The notes under the pieces: model-generated
The model's database searches: none
The model's input: the letters and a program-made list of their open reading frames with translations, nothing else
What the model was told of the DNA's origin: nothing
Source: Vicia villosa
Taxonomy: Eukaryota > Streptophyta > Magnoliopsida > Fabales > Fabaceae
NCBI RefSeq assembly: GCF_029867415.1
Contig: NC_081183.1
Location: 39,638,655 to 39,702,654, forward strand
Direction: 5' to 3'
DNA length: 64,000 nucleotides
Program-made: the position numbers and the translations under genes
In this document: positions 1 to 11,116 of the stretch, piece after piece
Position numbering within the stretch: position 1 is the stretch's first letter
Layout of the letters: each line of letters begins with the position of its first letter

Positions 1-534
1 CTCTTCAAAGACACATGATCATCTCTCGCTTAAAAGCTCATGGATGATTTGCAAATTACAACTCAATAAAAGCACACCACCTCTAGCATCAAACCAATGA
101 AAAAGTGGATTACAAGCAACACAATAAAGGAGTCGAAAACCTACCACTAGGTAAACACAAACCACATAGTACTTTACAAAAAACAAAAGCCACACCACAA
201 TAAGGATTAGCAAGTCTTTATATAGCAGAAGCAGCAGCGAGAAAGAGTGGGCTTGGGCCATCTTGGGCCATCAAATAAGGTTTAATATCCTCATAAAAAC
301 CTCCATGAAATCAGGTCAAAATTACTCCAATATTGCTGGAGTAGCTCGAGTAAATTCATCCTGAGATTATGCAAACATAACACGCAAACAATCACCTGAA
401 AAACAAAACCCTAAAATAGAGATTGACACTCAGTCCAGTTTCAGCAAACGATGTCAATACATCTACTTTGACATCTCCTAAAACATCCTAACATTAGGTT
501 TTACCAAAATTGATGCCAATACACAGAACTAACA
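1..534 (-). repeat. SIRE-like Ty1/copia LTR, partial (runs off left edge)
   Basis: Read on the minus strand, this begins TGTTAGTTCTGTG at position 534, directly after a purine tract, as a 3' LTR should. A TATATAAAG box lies on the minus strand at 216-224. The LTR continues beyond base 1, so its end and target duplication are not visible. The purine tract and flanking bases resemble those of SIRE/Maximus Ty1/copia elements. The assignment is strengthened by an envelope-like gene on the same strand at 32788-34640, now separated by later insertions. Confidence 0.7.
216..224 (-). promoter_or_regulatory. TATA box of the SIRE-like LTR
   Basis: TATATAAAG on the minus strand inside the LTR, about 310 bases from the LTR start. 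This is a typical position for the U3 promoter of a plant LTR. Confidence 0.4.
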
Positions 535-642
535 AACTCCCCCTTTGGCAAATTTTGGCTAAAACATTATTAGCAGACTAACACACATAAGAGCAATATC
601 ACACACATCAGATTTTATTAGCAAAATGCCAATACTCCATAT
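535..642 (-). other. Polypurine tract and 3' untranslated tail of the SIRE-like element
   Basis: The minus strand shows TTTGCCAAAGGGGGAG at about 538-553, immediately upstream of the LTR start. This is the polypurine tract used to prime plus-strand DNA. The remaining bases up to 642 are the untranslated end of the internal region, cut by the Ogre-like LTR at 643. Confidence 0.65.
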
Positions 643-2096
643 TGTACCCCAATTTTTGACCACAGAGATCCCACCCTGTTTCATATAGTAGGATCATCAT
701 CATCATTATCATCATGCATACATCATTTGCTAACCAAAATACCAAAAAATTGTTGTTTGTTGCTTGTGTTCCAAGAGAGGAGACTGATCAAAAGGGCCTA
801 AGCTGGATTAGGGTTTTGAAGCCCACAAAAGATCCCAAACATTCTCATATTCCCAAGTGATTATCACCATCAAAATCAAAGCCCAAGGATGGCTCAAATC
901 AAAATTAACAACTTCTAAATTTATCAGGTGCCCAAATCAGGGTTTTGACCTAATTCATCTAGGAAGTTGACTTTTAATCAGGACAAAGCTCCATGGATCA
1001 AACTATGATTCAAGGGTATTCAAATCAACATCATAATACATTCACATAATTTATTTGAAGAGGAGAGCTTGATTCAATTGAAATTCACAAGATTGCAGTT
1101 CATTTGGAAAAAGTCAATTGTGTAGATCAAACTTTGACTTTTGATAAATTTGGTCAACTATGGACTTTTGAGGATCAAAATCATCAACATATTATTATTA
1201 AAGTAATTTGATCAAGAAAAATCAAGAAAATCAATCAAATATCAAAATATCAACAAAAGTCAAAATTAGGATTTTAAGTGATTTTGACCTCATTTTGGGA
1301 ACTTCAAAATTCACCTTCAAACTCAAAAATCTCTCAACATGAAAGTTGTAGATTTTGATCAAACAAACAGCTTTGTCACTTATAGCATTTCTTAAAAAAG
1401 TGATTAATTTGGAAGATATTGGATCAAGAAGTTTATGTTCAAAAAACTTAGAGAAATTTCAAGAGTTTTAACATGGATTTTTTCCAACTTTATGGCCATT
1501 TTTCACTATGATCCAAAAAGAGTTTGAGAAAACTTTTAACAAGTGGATTGAAGTATGTAGAAAGGGATTTTCAAAGAGACTATTAGCATGGAATTTCATC
1601 ACTTGAGCTATGAGATATGATTTTGCAAAGAGGGCATCATAACACTTGAATTCAAGCCATGGAAGTGAAGAACAAAGTTTGAATCTTATCCAAATATGAA
1701 GAATCCATGAATTACGGGTCCACTAACTTGTTCAAGGCACCAAAATCAGAAGATTACACACTCTTTTAAGCCATTACCCAAGTGTTTCAAGCTTTGTCCA
1801 AGAATCCATTCCATTTCAAGACTAAAGTGGTGATTTCCATTCTTGTAAAGCTACTTTAATCACCAAGTCAACTTCTCTTGAGGCACTACATGGTTCCCTT
1901 TGCAGCAAAAGAATTTCAAACACAAAAAGCAACCTCTCAATCTGCGGAGAAAGCCTCACAAGCATGCTTAAAGTTGGAACTTTACCATTGAAACCATGGA
2001 AATTAAGCTTTCTTCACAAAGAAGCAAAGTTGGCTAACTTTCACATGTGACTTCCATTTGATCTAATTTTTCCCTCCATAAACCCTAATTTGTGCC

Positions 2097-2104
2097 TATA
2101 AATA
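2097..2104 (+). promoter_or_regulatory. TATA box of the Ogre-like LTR
   Basis: TATAAATA followed by AGAGGGCC. The Ogre LTR to the right also has TATAAATA in U3 (43714-43721, minus strand), in the same relative context. Confidence 0.5.
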
Positions 2105-2727
2105 GAGGGCCTTGCTTCAGAAATAAAACACACAACAATTCTTAATCTCACCCTCTCACTTGAAATTCCAAATTTGTGTCATTTGCATTTCAGTAGTCAC
2201 TTTGAGTTGTAGAAGTTCTGGGTGCAAACCAAGTATCCCAATAACTTCTAAAACCCATTTGTGAGTTGTTCATCATCTCCATCACCCTTAGAAACACCCC
2301 AAAGCCAAAATCACTAGTAAACCTCCATTAAAGAACCTTTTGAGACCTTAACCTTCAAACTCTCACCAAACTCACACATTGTTCAAACTAATCACCCAAA
2401 CACCTTCCATACATCATATAGAATCAATCTAATCCATGAAACAAGTTCTATAACACATAGAATCAGATTTCCAAATTCACATTTCTTTTTTTGTAGGTGC
2501 TATCGGTTTTGAAGTTCTAGGCACTTTCAGTTCATTCCAGACATTCAGTTAGCATCCTTAGGACCTAAGGAAGCTATTTGGATCATTACAACAGTATGTA
2601 ACACCTCTAAGGCAAGGTTCGATTTCTAGTTTTGCAAGGTAAGAACTCAAACTCTAACTCTCTCATTCGTGTACCTATTTCTACTCAGAACAATGTAGGG
2701 AGTAAAAGCCCTAAGGTTTTAGGGATT

Positions 2728-2732
2728 GATTG
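2728..2732. repeat. Target-site duplication GATTG (left copy)
   Basis: GATTG directly precedes the copia LTR at 2733 and directly follows it at 30641-30645. This fixes both ends of the insertion. Confidence 0.85.
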
Positions 2733-4000
2733 TGTAGATGTTTTGATTGGCTGCATTTTATGGTAAAACATTCCTGTGTATTCTGTTGTCTTGACTAAGG
2801 TCATGACATGTGGTGTGTAGTGTTAAGGGTTATGCAGGTTCTGGTTGTGTAAGCTAATACATGCTGTGTTAGTTGGATGTCATGCCCGATGTCATGACAT
2901 CAGTGTTTGACAGCAGTAGCTGTTACATTTTCTGTTATGTTTCTATTATGTTTCCTTATTTATCTCAGTCTTTATTTTAGGAAACTAAAGATTATGCTGA
3001 TTGTACATCAGTAATAGAACAAATCATGGGCTGTCTTTTTGGCACCATGATATGTGAGAAGTAGAGAATTGAAGTGAAGAATGCTGTTTGTTGTGATTTG
3101 TACAGAACAGGTACAATGGCAAGATGTTCTATGGAATGTCACGACATGCTCTGTGACATCAGTATTTGACAACAGTTACTGTTATATTTAGCTGTCACGC
3201 GCCTGCTGAGTTGGAATATAAAGATTCAGTAAGTACTCAACAGATGCAGAATATTCTATGGAATATTATGCAATCCTATGTGGCGCAGGTTTAAAGGTCA
3301 AGAGAATCAAGTTAGAATATTGGAGAATTATGCAGTTTCTAATTATGAAGATAAATTAGGAAACTTATGATTGAAGACCTTGTTTTTAGCAGAAAGTTTT
3401 CTGTGATTTGTAACAGCAAATAATGCTGTGATTGTAAGCCCAAGTCCAGTTGGGAATAGGTTATAAATAGGAAACTTTGTAACCTAGTTTGAGAAGCTAG
3501 CCGAGTATTGACAAGATGTAGTTTTTAGGGTTAGCCGTGTAAGTGAACCACCCGGGTTGTGGGATGGTCACTGATTTGTGCCTCGAAGTCTGTAGGCAGG
3601 AGGTTTGTTTTACTCACTCAGAAGCTGTAAAGCAATGAGTGGAGTTGTGTTCTTGGAGGAAGCTTTGAAGCAACTCTAAGTTATGTTTATTTGTATGCTT
3701 TGAATGTTGGTAACTAGGTCGTTGATGCAGTGGCGGAGTTGTTGACTGCTAGACATCACTGATATGATTGGGAATGGAATGGAGATATTCCATATCTAAG
3801 GAGAACCTAGGTAGAGGGGTTATTGGGTAGTGATTAAGTGAGGAGTTGTAAACTAGGAGTTTAGCTCTGAATTGATACTGCTAATAGTGGACTTCATCCC
3901 TGGCTTGGTATGCCCCCAAAGTAGGTTGGTTAGACCGAACTAGGTGAACAATTCTGTTGTGTTCTTTAATTTTATACACTGTTTTATTTTGCCTACCTTG
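2733..4000 (+). repeat. 5' LTR of the outer copia element, first segment
   Basis: Starts TGTAGATGTTTTGATTGG and matches 29298-30565 closely. A TATAAATA box is at 3462-3469. It is interrupted at 4001 by the chromovirus; the last 75 bases of the LTR are at 26030-26104. The two segments add to 1343 bases, exactly the length of the 3' LTR. Confidence 0.85.
3462..3469 (+). promoter_or_regulatory. TATA box in outer copia 5' LTR
   Basis: TATAAATA, repeated at 30027-30034 in the 3' LTR. It is followed in both copies by the same putative transcript leader. Confidence 0.5.
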
Positions 4001-5373
4001 TGTAACACCCATAATTTCAGTTTATTAATTTAATTTGGATTTAAATTAAATAATTGGAATTTTAGAATTTTAAATTGGATTTAATTGGAAAATGATGGAA
4101 TATGAGATATTGGGCTTATGGTGTGGTGATAGTAAAAGGGGGGTGCTAACTAGTTAGGCCTTTTACTAAGTTGTGGTTAATTTATTTTATTTTATTTTTC
4201 ATAAAATAAGAAAAAGGGAACCATTTGGGGAGAAAGGAAGAACACGTGAAAAGAAGAGAAGAGAAAGAGGCAAGAACATGAAACCGAAAGGAGAGCATTC
4301 AAGAGATTCATCGAGGTAAGGGGGGACTCTTCCTTTTAGTATCTCTTATGTGATCTTAGGTGATAGGTAGATTGATGTATGGTTTGATTCAATTAGACAT
4401 CGGGATTGTTAGGTTAGGGTGTTCTAATTTGGATTGAATTGATGATGATTGTGTGAACTATTTGGTTAATAATGCGTTAAATGATGTTTTTGTGGTGTGT
4501 AATTGAATATATGATGATTGTATGCCTGTATGTGATGTCTGGAATCGTTTTTGGGTGAAAGGGGAGTGAAATCGCAGGGTCTGTCGCAGACTTGGGGTTT
4601 GCTGAAATCGCAGGTCCGCTGAGCGGAGGGGGGTCCGCTGAGCGGAGGTCCCAACGTAGTTTGCTTCTGTTTGACGTCGCTTGAGGTCCGCTGAGCGGGG
4701 GTTGGAAGGGTTTCGCTTCTGCCTTGCTCCGCTGAGCGAACCTTGCTGTGTGTGAATTTTTCCAAACTTCAAAATAACGTATCTTTTGATCCGTGTATCA
4801 TTTCTTAGTGCCGTTTTGGGCGTTGTGCAAGTAATTAAATGTTTTATATGATGAACGATGAATATTGGTATTATCCGACCTTATTTCTTTAAAACTCGAT
4901 TTAATTACTTGATAAGAATTGAACAATTGTGTGCATATGAGATAGGTGTGACAATGTGTTTGATGTGATGATGAATTGGTGTGATTTGTTATTATGATTG
5001 TGATGGATGCATGACTATTTGAATGATGTTGAAAACATGTACATACTTATTCGGTGATGTGGTGTTGAGATGAGTTGCTCATCGTAATTTAGTGTGTTTT
5101 AAGTATGTTATATGTGTTTCATTCATTCATGTGCATTGATGTTGGATCCCGGTGAGGTTTGGATCGTTGGTGGACATATTTCCCATTGTGTGGAAATTGT
5201 GTCGGTGGGCCGTATCTCGATGAGGCGTAGATCGGTTAGGTGGATTGATTCCACGGTTTATTGGTACCACATGCATAGTGTCAGTTGTGTCATATGCATT
5301 TTGTCATAATATGATTGTATGGATTTCTGTAGTATGTGTTGTAATCTATTATTGTGTGAATTAATGAATAATA
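4001..5373 (+). repeat. 5' LTR of the chromovirus, first segment
   Basis: Matches 24195-25549 of the 3' LTR. It carries two tandem copies of the near-palindrome TCCGCTGAGCGGA (about 4616-4648), where the 3' LTR has one. It is interrupted at 5374 by a copia element and resumes at 12666. Confidence 0.88.
5369..5373. repeat. Target-site duplication TAATA (left copy)
   Basis: TAATA flanks the inner copia element at 5369-5373 and 12661-12665. The uninterrupted 3' LTR has a single TAATA at this point. Confidence 0.9.
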
Positions 5374-6918
5374 TGTGAATACAAGATTACACTCAAAGAT
5401 GTTTTTGATTTATGGCAAACTCAAATAAGCATTCAAACAACAAGGCGGAAGCAGAAAACTCAAAGAAAAGCAAGTATTGATCACTCATGATAGTACAGGT
5501 TGATCTATTATACTTATAGGTCGACTCAACACAAGCAGATCAAGAAGAATGCAGAAAACCAGCAGTTAGGTCGACCTACTGTCAACCCAGGTCGACCTAA
5601 AATGGAGAAAAATCCATATACTTCTGCTAGGTCGACTCACACATCATCTAGGTCGACCTAAATTGATGAAATTTACATACCAGTCTGCTAGGTCGACCTA
5701 CACAACAACTAGGTCGACCTAATCTGAGAAAATGTCCCCAGAATGCATTTGAAGAGGATTCTGGTCGACCTACTACTTAAACAGGTCGACCTAACTGGGA
5801 GCAAACTTCTGCAAGCTCTGCTAGGTCGACCTAAGCACTACAAGAGGTCGACCTAACTGATCAAGAATGCCAAAAATTCTGTTTCTCTCATCTCCAACTG
5901 TTAAGCTATCATATATATTGTCCAAGGTTCATTATTCAAAAAAAACACCAAAGACTGAAAGATACACAAAGGCTTCTCATCTTCGTTCTTCGTCATCTCC
6001 AACACAATTACACATAATCATTCGTGCGTTGAGGGTTAGTGATCGAGTTCGATAACGTCCATGGAACGGAATTGAAGATTCCTAGTGGGTGAAGATTTGT
6101 GGGGTTTTTGGTGAATAAAATCTGCGGGTTTTGTCCATCCAAGATAGGTATTTCTTGGGGGTTTTTATCAAGAGGTTTCATCGAGGATTCGGCTGAGTGT
6201 GAAGATTGAAGAACAAGGGTTCGAGGGAATTGAAGACACTGCAGAAAGGGATCAAAGTGAAGCTCTTGGATAACCTTGATCTGACTCAAGATTAAGGGGG
6301 AAGAAGATTCAAAGGATCGACATAATTGGTTTATGGTTTATCGCTTTGTTATCTTCTTTGTATATACTACTTTCAACATTAATGAAAGATTACCCAATTT
6401 CAGTTTGGAATTGGGGGCAGACGTAGTCGTAGCGAGGACGATCGACGAACTGCCTAAACAAATATCGTGTTCTTGTCGCTTTTACTTTTTCATTTACGTT
6501 CTGTTCATATTTGGTTATAATAGCAAATTGATCAACGATTCGAGTGTTAAGATTGTGAATTAAGAACTTATATAAACATCACAATCCATCACATATTGAA
6601 TCACCGTCAATTTGATCATTATCACCAAGTGTTTGTATATTTGTTTCTATCACTCTTACTGCATTGCAAACATTGTCCATCATACAAGAAGTTAATCTGA
6701 TTTTCAATAAGAGCAACGCTTTGATTCTGCAACGTATACTCTTATCACTTACCTCAAGTTTTTGACTGGTTTTAAACACATATACAATCGTTTCGATAGT
6801 GGTTCGGAATAGACGCGAGTCGATTCAGAATCACTTCCGCTGAAAAGTCGTTTAACTCCGTAAAACTGTGAACGATCTATTCACCGCCCCCTCTAGATCC
6901 TAAGGCCAGCGTCTAACA
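5374..6918 (+). repeat. 5' LTR of the inner copia element
   Basis: TGTGAATACAAG at the start, GTCTAACA at the end. The U3 portion 5515-5860 contains eleven GTCGAC cores, mostly as AGGTCGACCT (see findings). Non-coding. Confidence 0.9.
5515..5860 (+). repeat. Array of GTCGAC palindromes in LTR U3
   Basis: Eleven copies of the core GTCGAC, most in the 12-base palindrome TAGGTCGACCTA or close variants, spaced irregularly 20-55 bases apart. The same array is in the 3' LTR (about 11260-11600), with one core changed to GTCGCC. Function unknown. Confidence 0.85.
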
Positions 6919-6920
6919 AG

Positions 6921-6934
6921 TGGCATCAAGAGCT
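6921..6934 (+). other. Primer binding site of the inner copia element
   Basis: TGGCATCAAGAGCT, two bases after the LTR end. It resembles the tRNA-iMet complement TGGTATCAGAGC with a substitution and an inserted A. Confidence 0.6.
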
Positions 6935-6973
6935 CTGGTTTATTCCGTGCTACGTGAAACACTTATTGGAAAG

Positions 6974-8713
6974 ATGGCTTCCGGACCTAAAGGGGCTCAC
7001 AATAGAGCTCCAGTTTTCAACGGTGAAAACTATGGCTATTGGAAGGATTGTATGTGTGTCCACATCAATGCAATTGATAGGAACATCTGGACAGCTATTG
7101 TCAATGGTCCCTTTCAGATCACCATGACAAATGCAGCTGGTGCAGTTGTTCCAAAACCAGAAAATACTTGGGATGCTGAAGATGAAAAGAGATATGCATA
7201 CGATTGGAAAGCGAGAAACATTCTAATCTCAGCTCTAGGAGTTGATGAATACTATCGCGTTTCCCATTGTAGATCAGCTAAAGCTATGTGGGACACATTG
7301 CAAGTTGCCCACGAGGGAACGGATGATGTCAAACTAGCTAGGATCAATACGTTAACTCAAGAGTTCGAACTCTTCCACATGGAAGATGGTGAATCCATCG
7401 AAAACATGCAGAAGAGATTCGTTCATCTGAAAAATCGGTTAAATTCTCTTGATAGACCTGTTTCCAATGCAGTTGCTACTAACAAAATCTTAAGATGTTT
7501 GAACAGGGAATGGCAACCCAAAGTTACAGCAATAAAGGAAGCAAATGATCTAAACACTTTAGACATCACAACTCTATTTGGTAAACTAGAGGAACATGAA
7601 CAACACCTTAAATGCCTTGACATGCATGAGAAAAGGACAAAGAAAGAAAAGAACATGGAGAAAGAGGTAGAGAAGAAGTCAATAGCTCTAAAAGCTTCGA
7701 GCTCCAAGACCTTAAAACGAGAGCCAAAGGATAGTGACACAAGTGATGACGAAGACTCCGATGATGAGGAAATGGGACTGTTTGTGCGAAGATACAACAA
7801 ATATCTAAAGAAAAATGGAGCAAAACATTCTGACAAAGGCTTGATCAACTATAGAAAGCAATCAAACATGTTCAAACAAGATGACGACAACAAGGGAAAA
7901 ATCAAAGGTTTTTACTTCAATTGTGGGAAAGCCGGTCACTACAAACCGGATTGTCCATACCTTAAGAAAGAAAAGGAGAAGAACCAAAGCAAAGGTCATA
8001 ACAAATCTAAAAGAGCCTACATAGCATGGGAAAGTGATTCATCTTGTGAAAGCTCATCAAGCGATGAAGAAGAATCAGCAAACCTATGTTTCATGGCTCA
8101 TCAACACAAGAAAAAGAAAGCTGTAAGTCATCTTAAACCTGAACTCGTAGATAAGGTATCTCATTCTCAACTAAAACTTGCTTTTGAAGAATTACATAGA
8201 GATGCAATTAAAGCTTTCAAACTTTTGGCCTCAAATAAGAAAATATTTTCATATCTTGAATCAAAAGTTGAGAAAACCGAAAAGGATATGGAAGCTTTAA
8301 AACAATCTATGCTAGACATTCAAAAGGATAAAGTTGAAATAGATCCTACATCATGGTTTGGTTGTGAGACATGTCACATTTGGCAAAAAGAAGTAAGAGA
8401 TCTAAAAGCCAAGTTAGACAAGGCTCTACAACCAAAAGTGACTTTTGCGGTTGATCCAAACAAGTTCAAAAGATCGTATACTCCTTTATATAGTAAATAC
8501 ACTTTTGTACCAAAAGTATCAACTAGCAAAACTCCATATTCTCATCATATTACCTGTCACTATTGTTGCAAAAAGGGTCATACCATTGAAAAATGCAAAT
8601 TTAGGAGGATTTTAGTTCCTAAAGGAGTATTTCAATGGTTGCCTAAGTGCAACAATTTATGTACTCACCACCTAGGACCCAATGAAGATTGGGGACCTTC
8701 CACTCTAAATTAA
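6974..8713 (+). CDS. gag: Gag protein of the inner Ty1/copia element
   Basis: A capsid/nucleocapsid polyprotein of about 579 residues, packaging element RNA in virus-like particles. The ATG at 6974 is chosen because the upstream frame overlaps the primer binding site and has no earlier ATG. Early in the protein is the copia gag core (FNGENYGYWKDCM, later AMWDTLQVAHEGTDDVK). A lysine/acid-rich stretch and a CCHC-type knuckle follow (NCGKAGHYKPDC, first Cys replaced by Tyr). A coiled-coil-like segment and a second CCHC box (CHYCCKKGHTIEKC) come last. The frame ends at 8713, overlapping the protease frame, which in intact relatives is usually fused in frame. A frameshift near 8690-8710 is the likely cause. 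Confidence 0.85.
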   Translation: MASGPKGAHNRAPVFNGENYGYWKDCMCVHINAIDRNIWTAIVNGPFQITMTNAAGAVVPKPENTWDAEDEKRYAYDWKARNILISALGVDEYYRVSHCRSAKAMWDTLQVAHEGTDDVKLARINTLTQEFELFHMEDGESIENMQKRFVHLKNRLNSLDRPVSNAVATNKILRCLNREWQPKVTAIKEANDLNTLDITTLFGKLEEHEQHLKCLDMHEKRTKKEKNMEKEVEKKSIALKASSSKTLKREPKDSDTSDDEDSDDEEMGLFVRRYNKYLKKNGAKHSDKGLINYRKQSNMFKQDDDNKGKIKGFYFNCGKAGHYKPDCPYLKKEKEKNQSKGHNKSKRAYIAWESDSSCESSSSDEEESANLCFMAHQHKKKKAVSHLKPELVDKVSHSQLKLAFEELHRDAIKAFKLLASNKKIFSYLESKVEKTEKDMEALKQSMLDIQKDKVEIDPTSWFGCETCHIWQKEVRDLKAKLDKALQPKVTFAVDPNKFKRSYTPLYSKYTFVPKVSTSKTPYSHHITCHYCCKKGHTIEKCKFRRILVPKGVFQWLPKCNNLCTHHLGPNEDWGPSTLN

Positions 8714-9057
8714 TTTTGCAGGAAAAGTGTCTTGACATTGCCGAAAGGTTGTGGTTCCTTGATAGCGGATGTTCAAGACACATGACGGGAGACATATCAC
8801 TCTTTGTTGAGTTCCACGCAAAGAAAAAGGGGTATGTCACCTATGGAGACAACAATCGGGGAGCTATACTTGGTAAAGGAAGTGTAGGTAACCCGTCTAC
8901 CACAACTATAACTGATGTGTTACTAGTAGAAGGTCTTAAACATAATCTCCTAAGTATTAGTCAATTGTGCGACAAAGACTTCAAAGTAACTTTTACAAAT
9001 TCTGGCTGCACAATAGAACATATTAAGAAAAGAGATATCATGTTTAATGGCACATGA
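8689..9057 (+). pseudogene. Aspartic protease of the inner copia element (fragment)
   Basis: The frame contains the copia protease active site WFLDSGCSRHMTGD, then YGDNNRGAILGKGSV and LLSISQLCDKDFKVTF, which are characteristic of the protease-to-integrase linker. It is out of frame with gag and ends at TGA 9055-9057. Shortly after, the sequence jumps to the linker that normally follows integrase (FFGYSQSSKAYR at about 9099-9134). The integrase zinc domain and DDE core are thus deleted, with the junction near 9088. Confidence 0.85.
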
Positions 9058-9167
9058 GTAAACCACATTTATATGCTAAAACTTGGACGAAGGCATATTT
9101 TTTTTGGTTACTCTCAATCTAGTAAGGCATATAGGCATATAGGTTCTCTCAATTCAGTTACTACTTA

Positions 9168-9946
9168 TTGTTGAAGAGTCAGTTCATGTGTCCTTTTGAT
9201 AAATCTTATGCAAAATGTGTCGAGAAAGGTATATCTTTTGATAGTGCAGGCCCATCTATTGAAGACATTGTCAAAGATAAGGAAGACGAAAGTGAAAGTG
9301 TTGCAAAGGAAGATGCTAAGAAAGAGAAAGATGAGTCTCATGACAGTGTTGAAAAAGAAAGCATCTCAAACAATGAAGAACTTCCTAAGGCCAGGACAAA
9401 TGTAAAAGATCATCCAATCGACAACATAATAGGGGACATCTCAAAGGGCGTGACAACACGCTCCAAGATAAGTAACTTTTGTCATCATTTTGCTTTTGTT
9501 TCACAAGTTGAACCGAAAAACGTGAAGGACGCATTACTTGATGAGCATTGGCTAATGGCCATGCAAGAAGAATTAAACCAATTTAAACGGAATGATGTTT
9601 GGGACTTTGTCTCTCATCCGGGAGATCATCAAGTAATCGGTACTAGATGGGTTTTTCGTAACAAACTTGATGATAACGGAGTTATCACTAGAAACAAAGC
9701 TAGATTAGTTGCTCAAGGTTACAATCAATAGGAAGGTATTGATTATGAAGAGACATACGCTCCTTTAGCACGTCTCGAAGCTATTCGCCTCTTACTTGCC
9801 TATGCTTGTTCAAAAGACTTCAAACTATTCCAAATGGATGATATTATATTTGGGTCGACTAATGCAAAACTTGTCAAAGAATTTTCTAAGCTTATGCAGA
9901 GTGAATTTGAGATGAGTCTCATGGAGCTGCTCAAAAGTTTGGAATG
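9168..9946 (+). pseudogene. Broken reverse transcriptase of the inner copia element
   Basis: An acidic linker leads into the start of RT (WLMAMQEELNQFKRNDVWDFV, then GTRWVFRNKLDDNG and KARLVAQGYNQ). A stop follows at 9729-9731, and the same frame continues with DYEETYAPLARLEAIRLLLA. At about 9836 the first catalytic block (FQMD) is joined directly to the end of the second (DDIIFGSTN). All sequence between, including the palm region, is lost. A further deletion near 9920 and a stop at about 9946 follow. It cannot make active RT. Confidence 0.85.
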
Positions 9947-10122
9947 AGTGAAGCGAAGGAGATTGACACACCTATGGCAACAAATACTAAACTAGACAAA
10001 GATGAGAAAGATATCAATCTTGTCCAAAGGAATCTCACTTAAAAGCTGTCAAAAGAATTCTGCGATATCTACGTGGAACTCCTACATATGGCCTATGGTA
10101 TCCGAAGGGAAATGAGTGTTAT
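9947..10122 (+). pseudogene. RT-RNase H connection, degenerate
   Basis: Short fragments of the RT end are readable in shifting frames: FGMSEAKEIDTPMATN, then LKAVKRILRYLRGTPTYGLW. This shows at least one more internal deletion and frameshift before the intact RNase H frame. Confidence 0.7.
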
Positions 10123-10599
10123 TTGGTAGGATTCTTCGACTCAGATTTTGCTGGCTCCAAATCCGATAGAAAGAGAACCAGTGGAACATGTCATCTATTC
10201 TCAAATTCATTGATAAGTTGGCATAGCAAGAAACAAGTATCGGTTGCATTATCTACTGCTGAGGCAGAATATGTAGCTGCTGGAAGCTGCTGTGCACAAA
10301 TATTATGGCTCAAGCAACAACTTCTTGACTTTGGTATTAAGCTTGATCGCATACCTATCATGTGCGATAACACAAGTGCCATAAACTTGAGTAAAAATCC
10401 TGTCTTACACTCACGTACCAAGCATATTGAAATAAGACATCACTTTCTACGAGATCATGTAGAGAAAGGAGACGTTACATTTGAACATGTAGAAAGCAAG
10501 AAGCAACTAGCTGACATCTTCACCAAACCTCTAGCAACGGAGCAATACTTCAACATTCGTAGGGAATTAGGGATACTCGATATCTCTAATTTAGGCTAA
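10123..10599 (+). CDS. RNase H domain of the inner copia element
   Basis: A 158-residue open frame matching the Ty1/copia RNase H: DSDFAGSKSDRKRTSG (first catalytic Asp), SWHSKKQVSVALSTAEAEYVAA (catalytic Glu), DNTSAINLSKNPVLHSRTKHIEI (third Asp), and the C-terminal LADIFTKPL motif that closes copia polyproteins. The frame is intact but lacks its own start context; it would be translated only as part of pol, which is broken upstream. Confidence 0.85.
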   Translation: MVGFFDSDFAGSKSDRKRTSGTCHLFSNSLISWHSKKQVSVALSTAEAEYVAAGSCCAQILWLKQQLLDFGIKLDRIPIMCDNTSAINLSKNPVLHSRTKHIEIRHHFLRDHVEKGDVTFEHVESKKQLADIFTKPLATEQYFNIRRELGILDISNLG

Positions 10600-11116
10600 T
10601 TACGTTTGTTCTCTCTTAATATTATTCCTTTACTTTATATATATATATATATGTTCTCTTTTGCTAACATTTTTCTTAGCGTAAAGGTAGTTCATCATCT
10701 AGCCAGGCGTCATTCCACATTGATTAAAGGCTGCCATTAAAGTTGAGAAAGCGGTAACGTTATTGTTGTTCACTTCCAAAAATATTATTGATACTATAAT
10801 ATGCTATCAATTAACATGCTTATAGTGACTTCATGCATATATCGCTCTTGCTCATTTGACTCTCATGCTATCACTGGCTACCTTTTTATGAATGCTAGCA
10901 TTTTATCTATGTTTCTCTTGTTACTCTTCTATTTTCGTCGTATTTTTTTTGATGTTGTCAAAGGGGGAGATAGATGCTGAGTGTACGGGGGAGCTTTGTT
11001 GAGAGATTGCCTTGTTGAGAGATAGATGCTGGATGTACGGGGGAGCTTTGTTGAGTCTTTATCACTTACCACCAAAGCTTCGACTAATGGTTTGCCATCA
11101 TCAAAAAGGGGGAGCA
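10600..11116 (+). other. 3' untranslated region and polypurine tract of the inner copia element
   Basis: No coding signal. A short TA run lies near 10640. AAAAAGGGGGAGCA at 11103-11116 directly precedes the 3' LTR and is the polypurine tract. Two similar GATAGATGCTG..GGGGGAGC blocks (about 10969-10994 and 11020-11046) look like a local duplication of tract-like sequence. Confidence 0.7.

Larger units (their letters stand above)
643..2732 (+). repeat. Ogre-like (Tat-type) LTR, first segment
   Basis: Begins TGTACCCCAATTTTTGACC, close to the start of the Ogre LTR on the minus strand at 45248 (TGTCATACCCTAATTTTGACC). It shares wording with that LTR, such as the region about AACATGAAAGTTGTAG. It is interrupted at 2733 by a copia element and resumes at 30646, giving about 3.9 kb of LTR in total. 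A TATAAATA box lies at 2097-2104. No coding potential was seen. Confidence 0.7.

Noticed and set aside
5515..5860. CRISPR array
   Set aside because: The repeated unit is too short, spacing is irregular, and it is duplicated in both LTRs of a plant retrotransposon.
6008..6779. Minus- and plus-strand frames of 60-95 codons, repeated at 11751-12522
   Set aside because: Both sets lie inside LTRs of the inner copia element with no motif.
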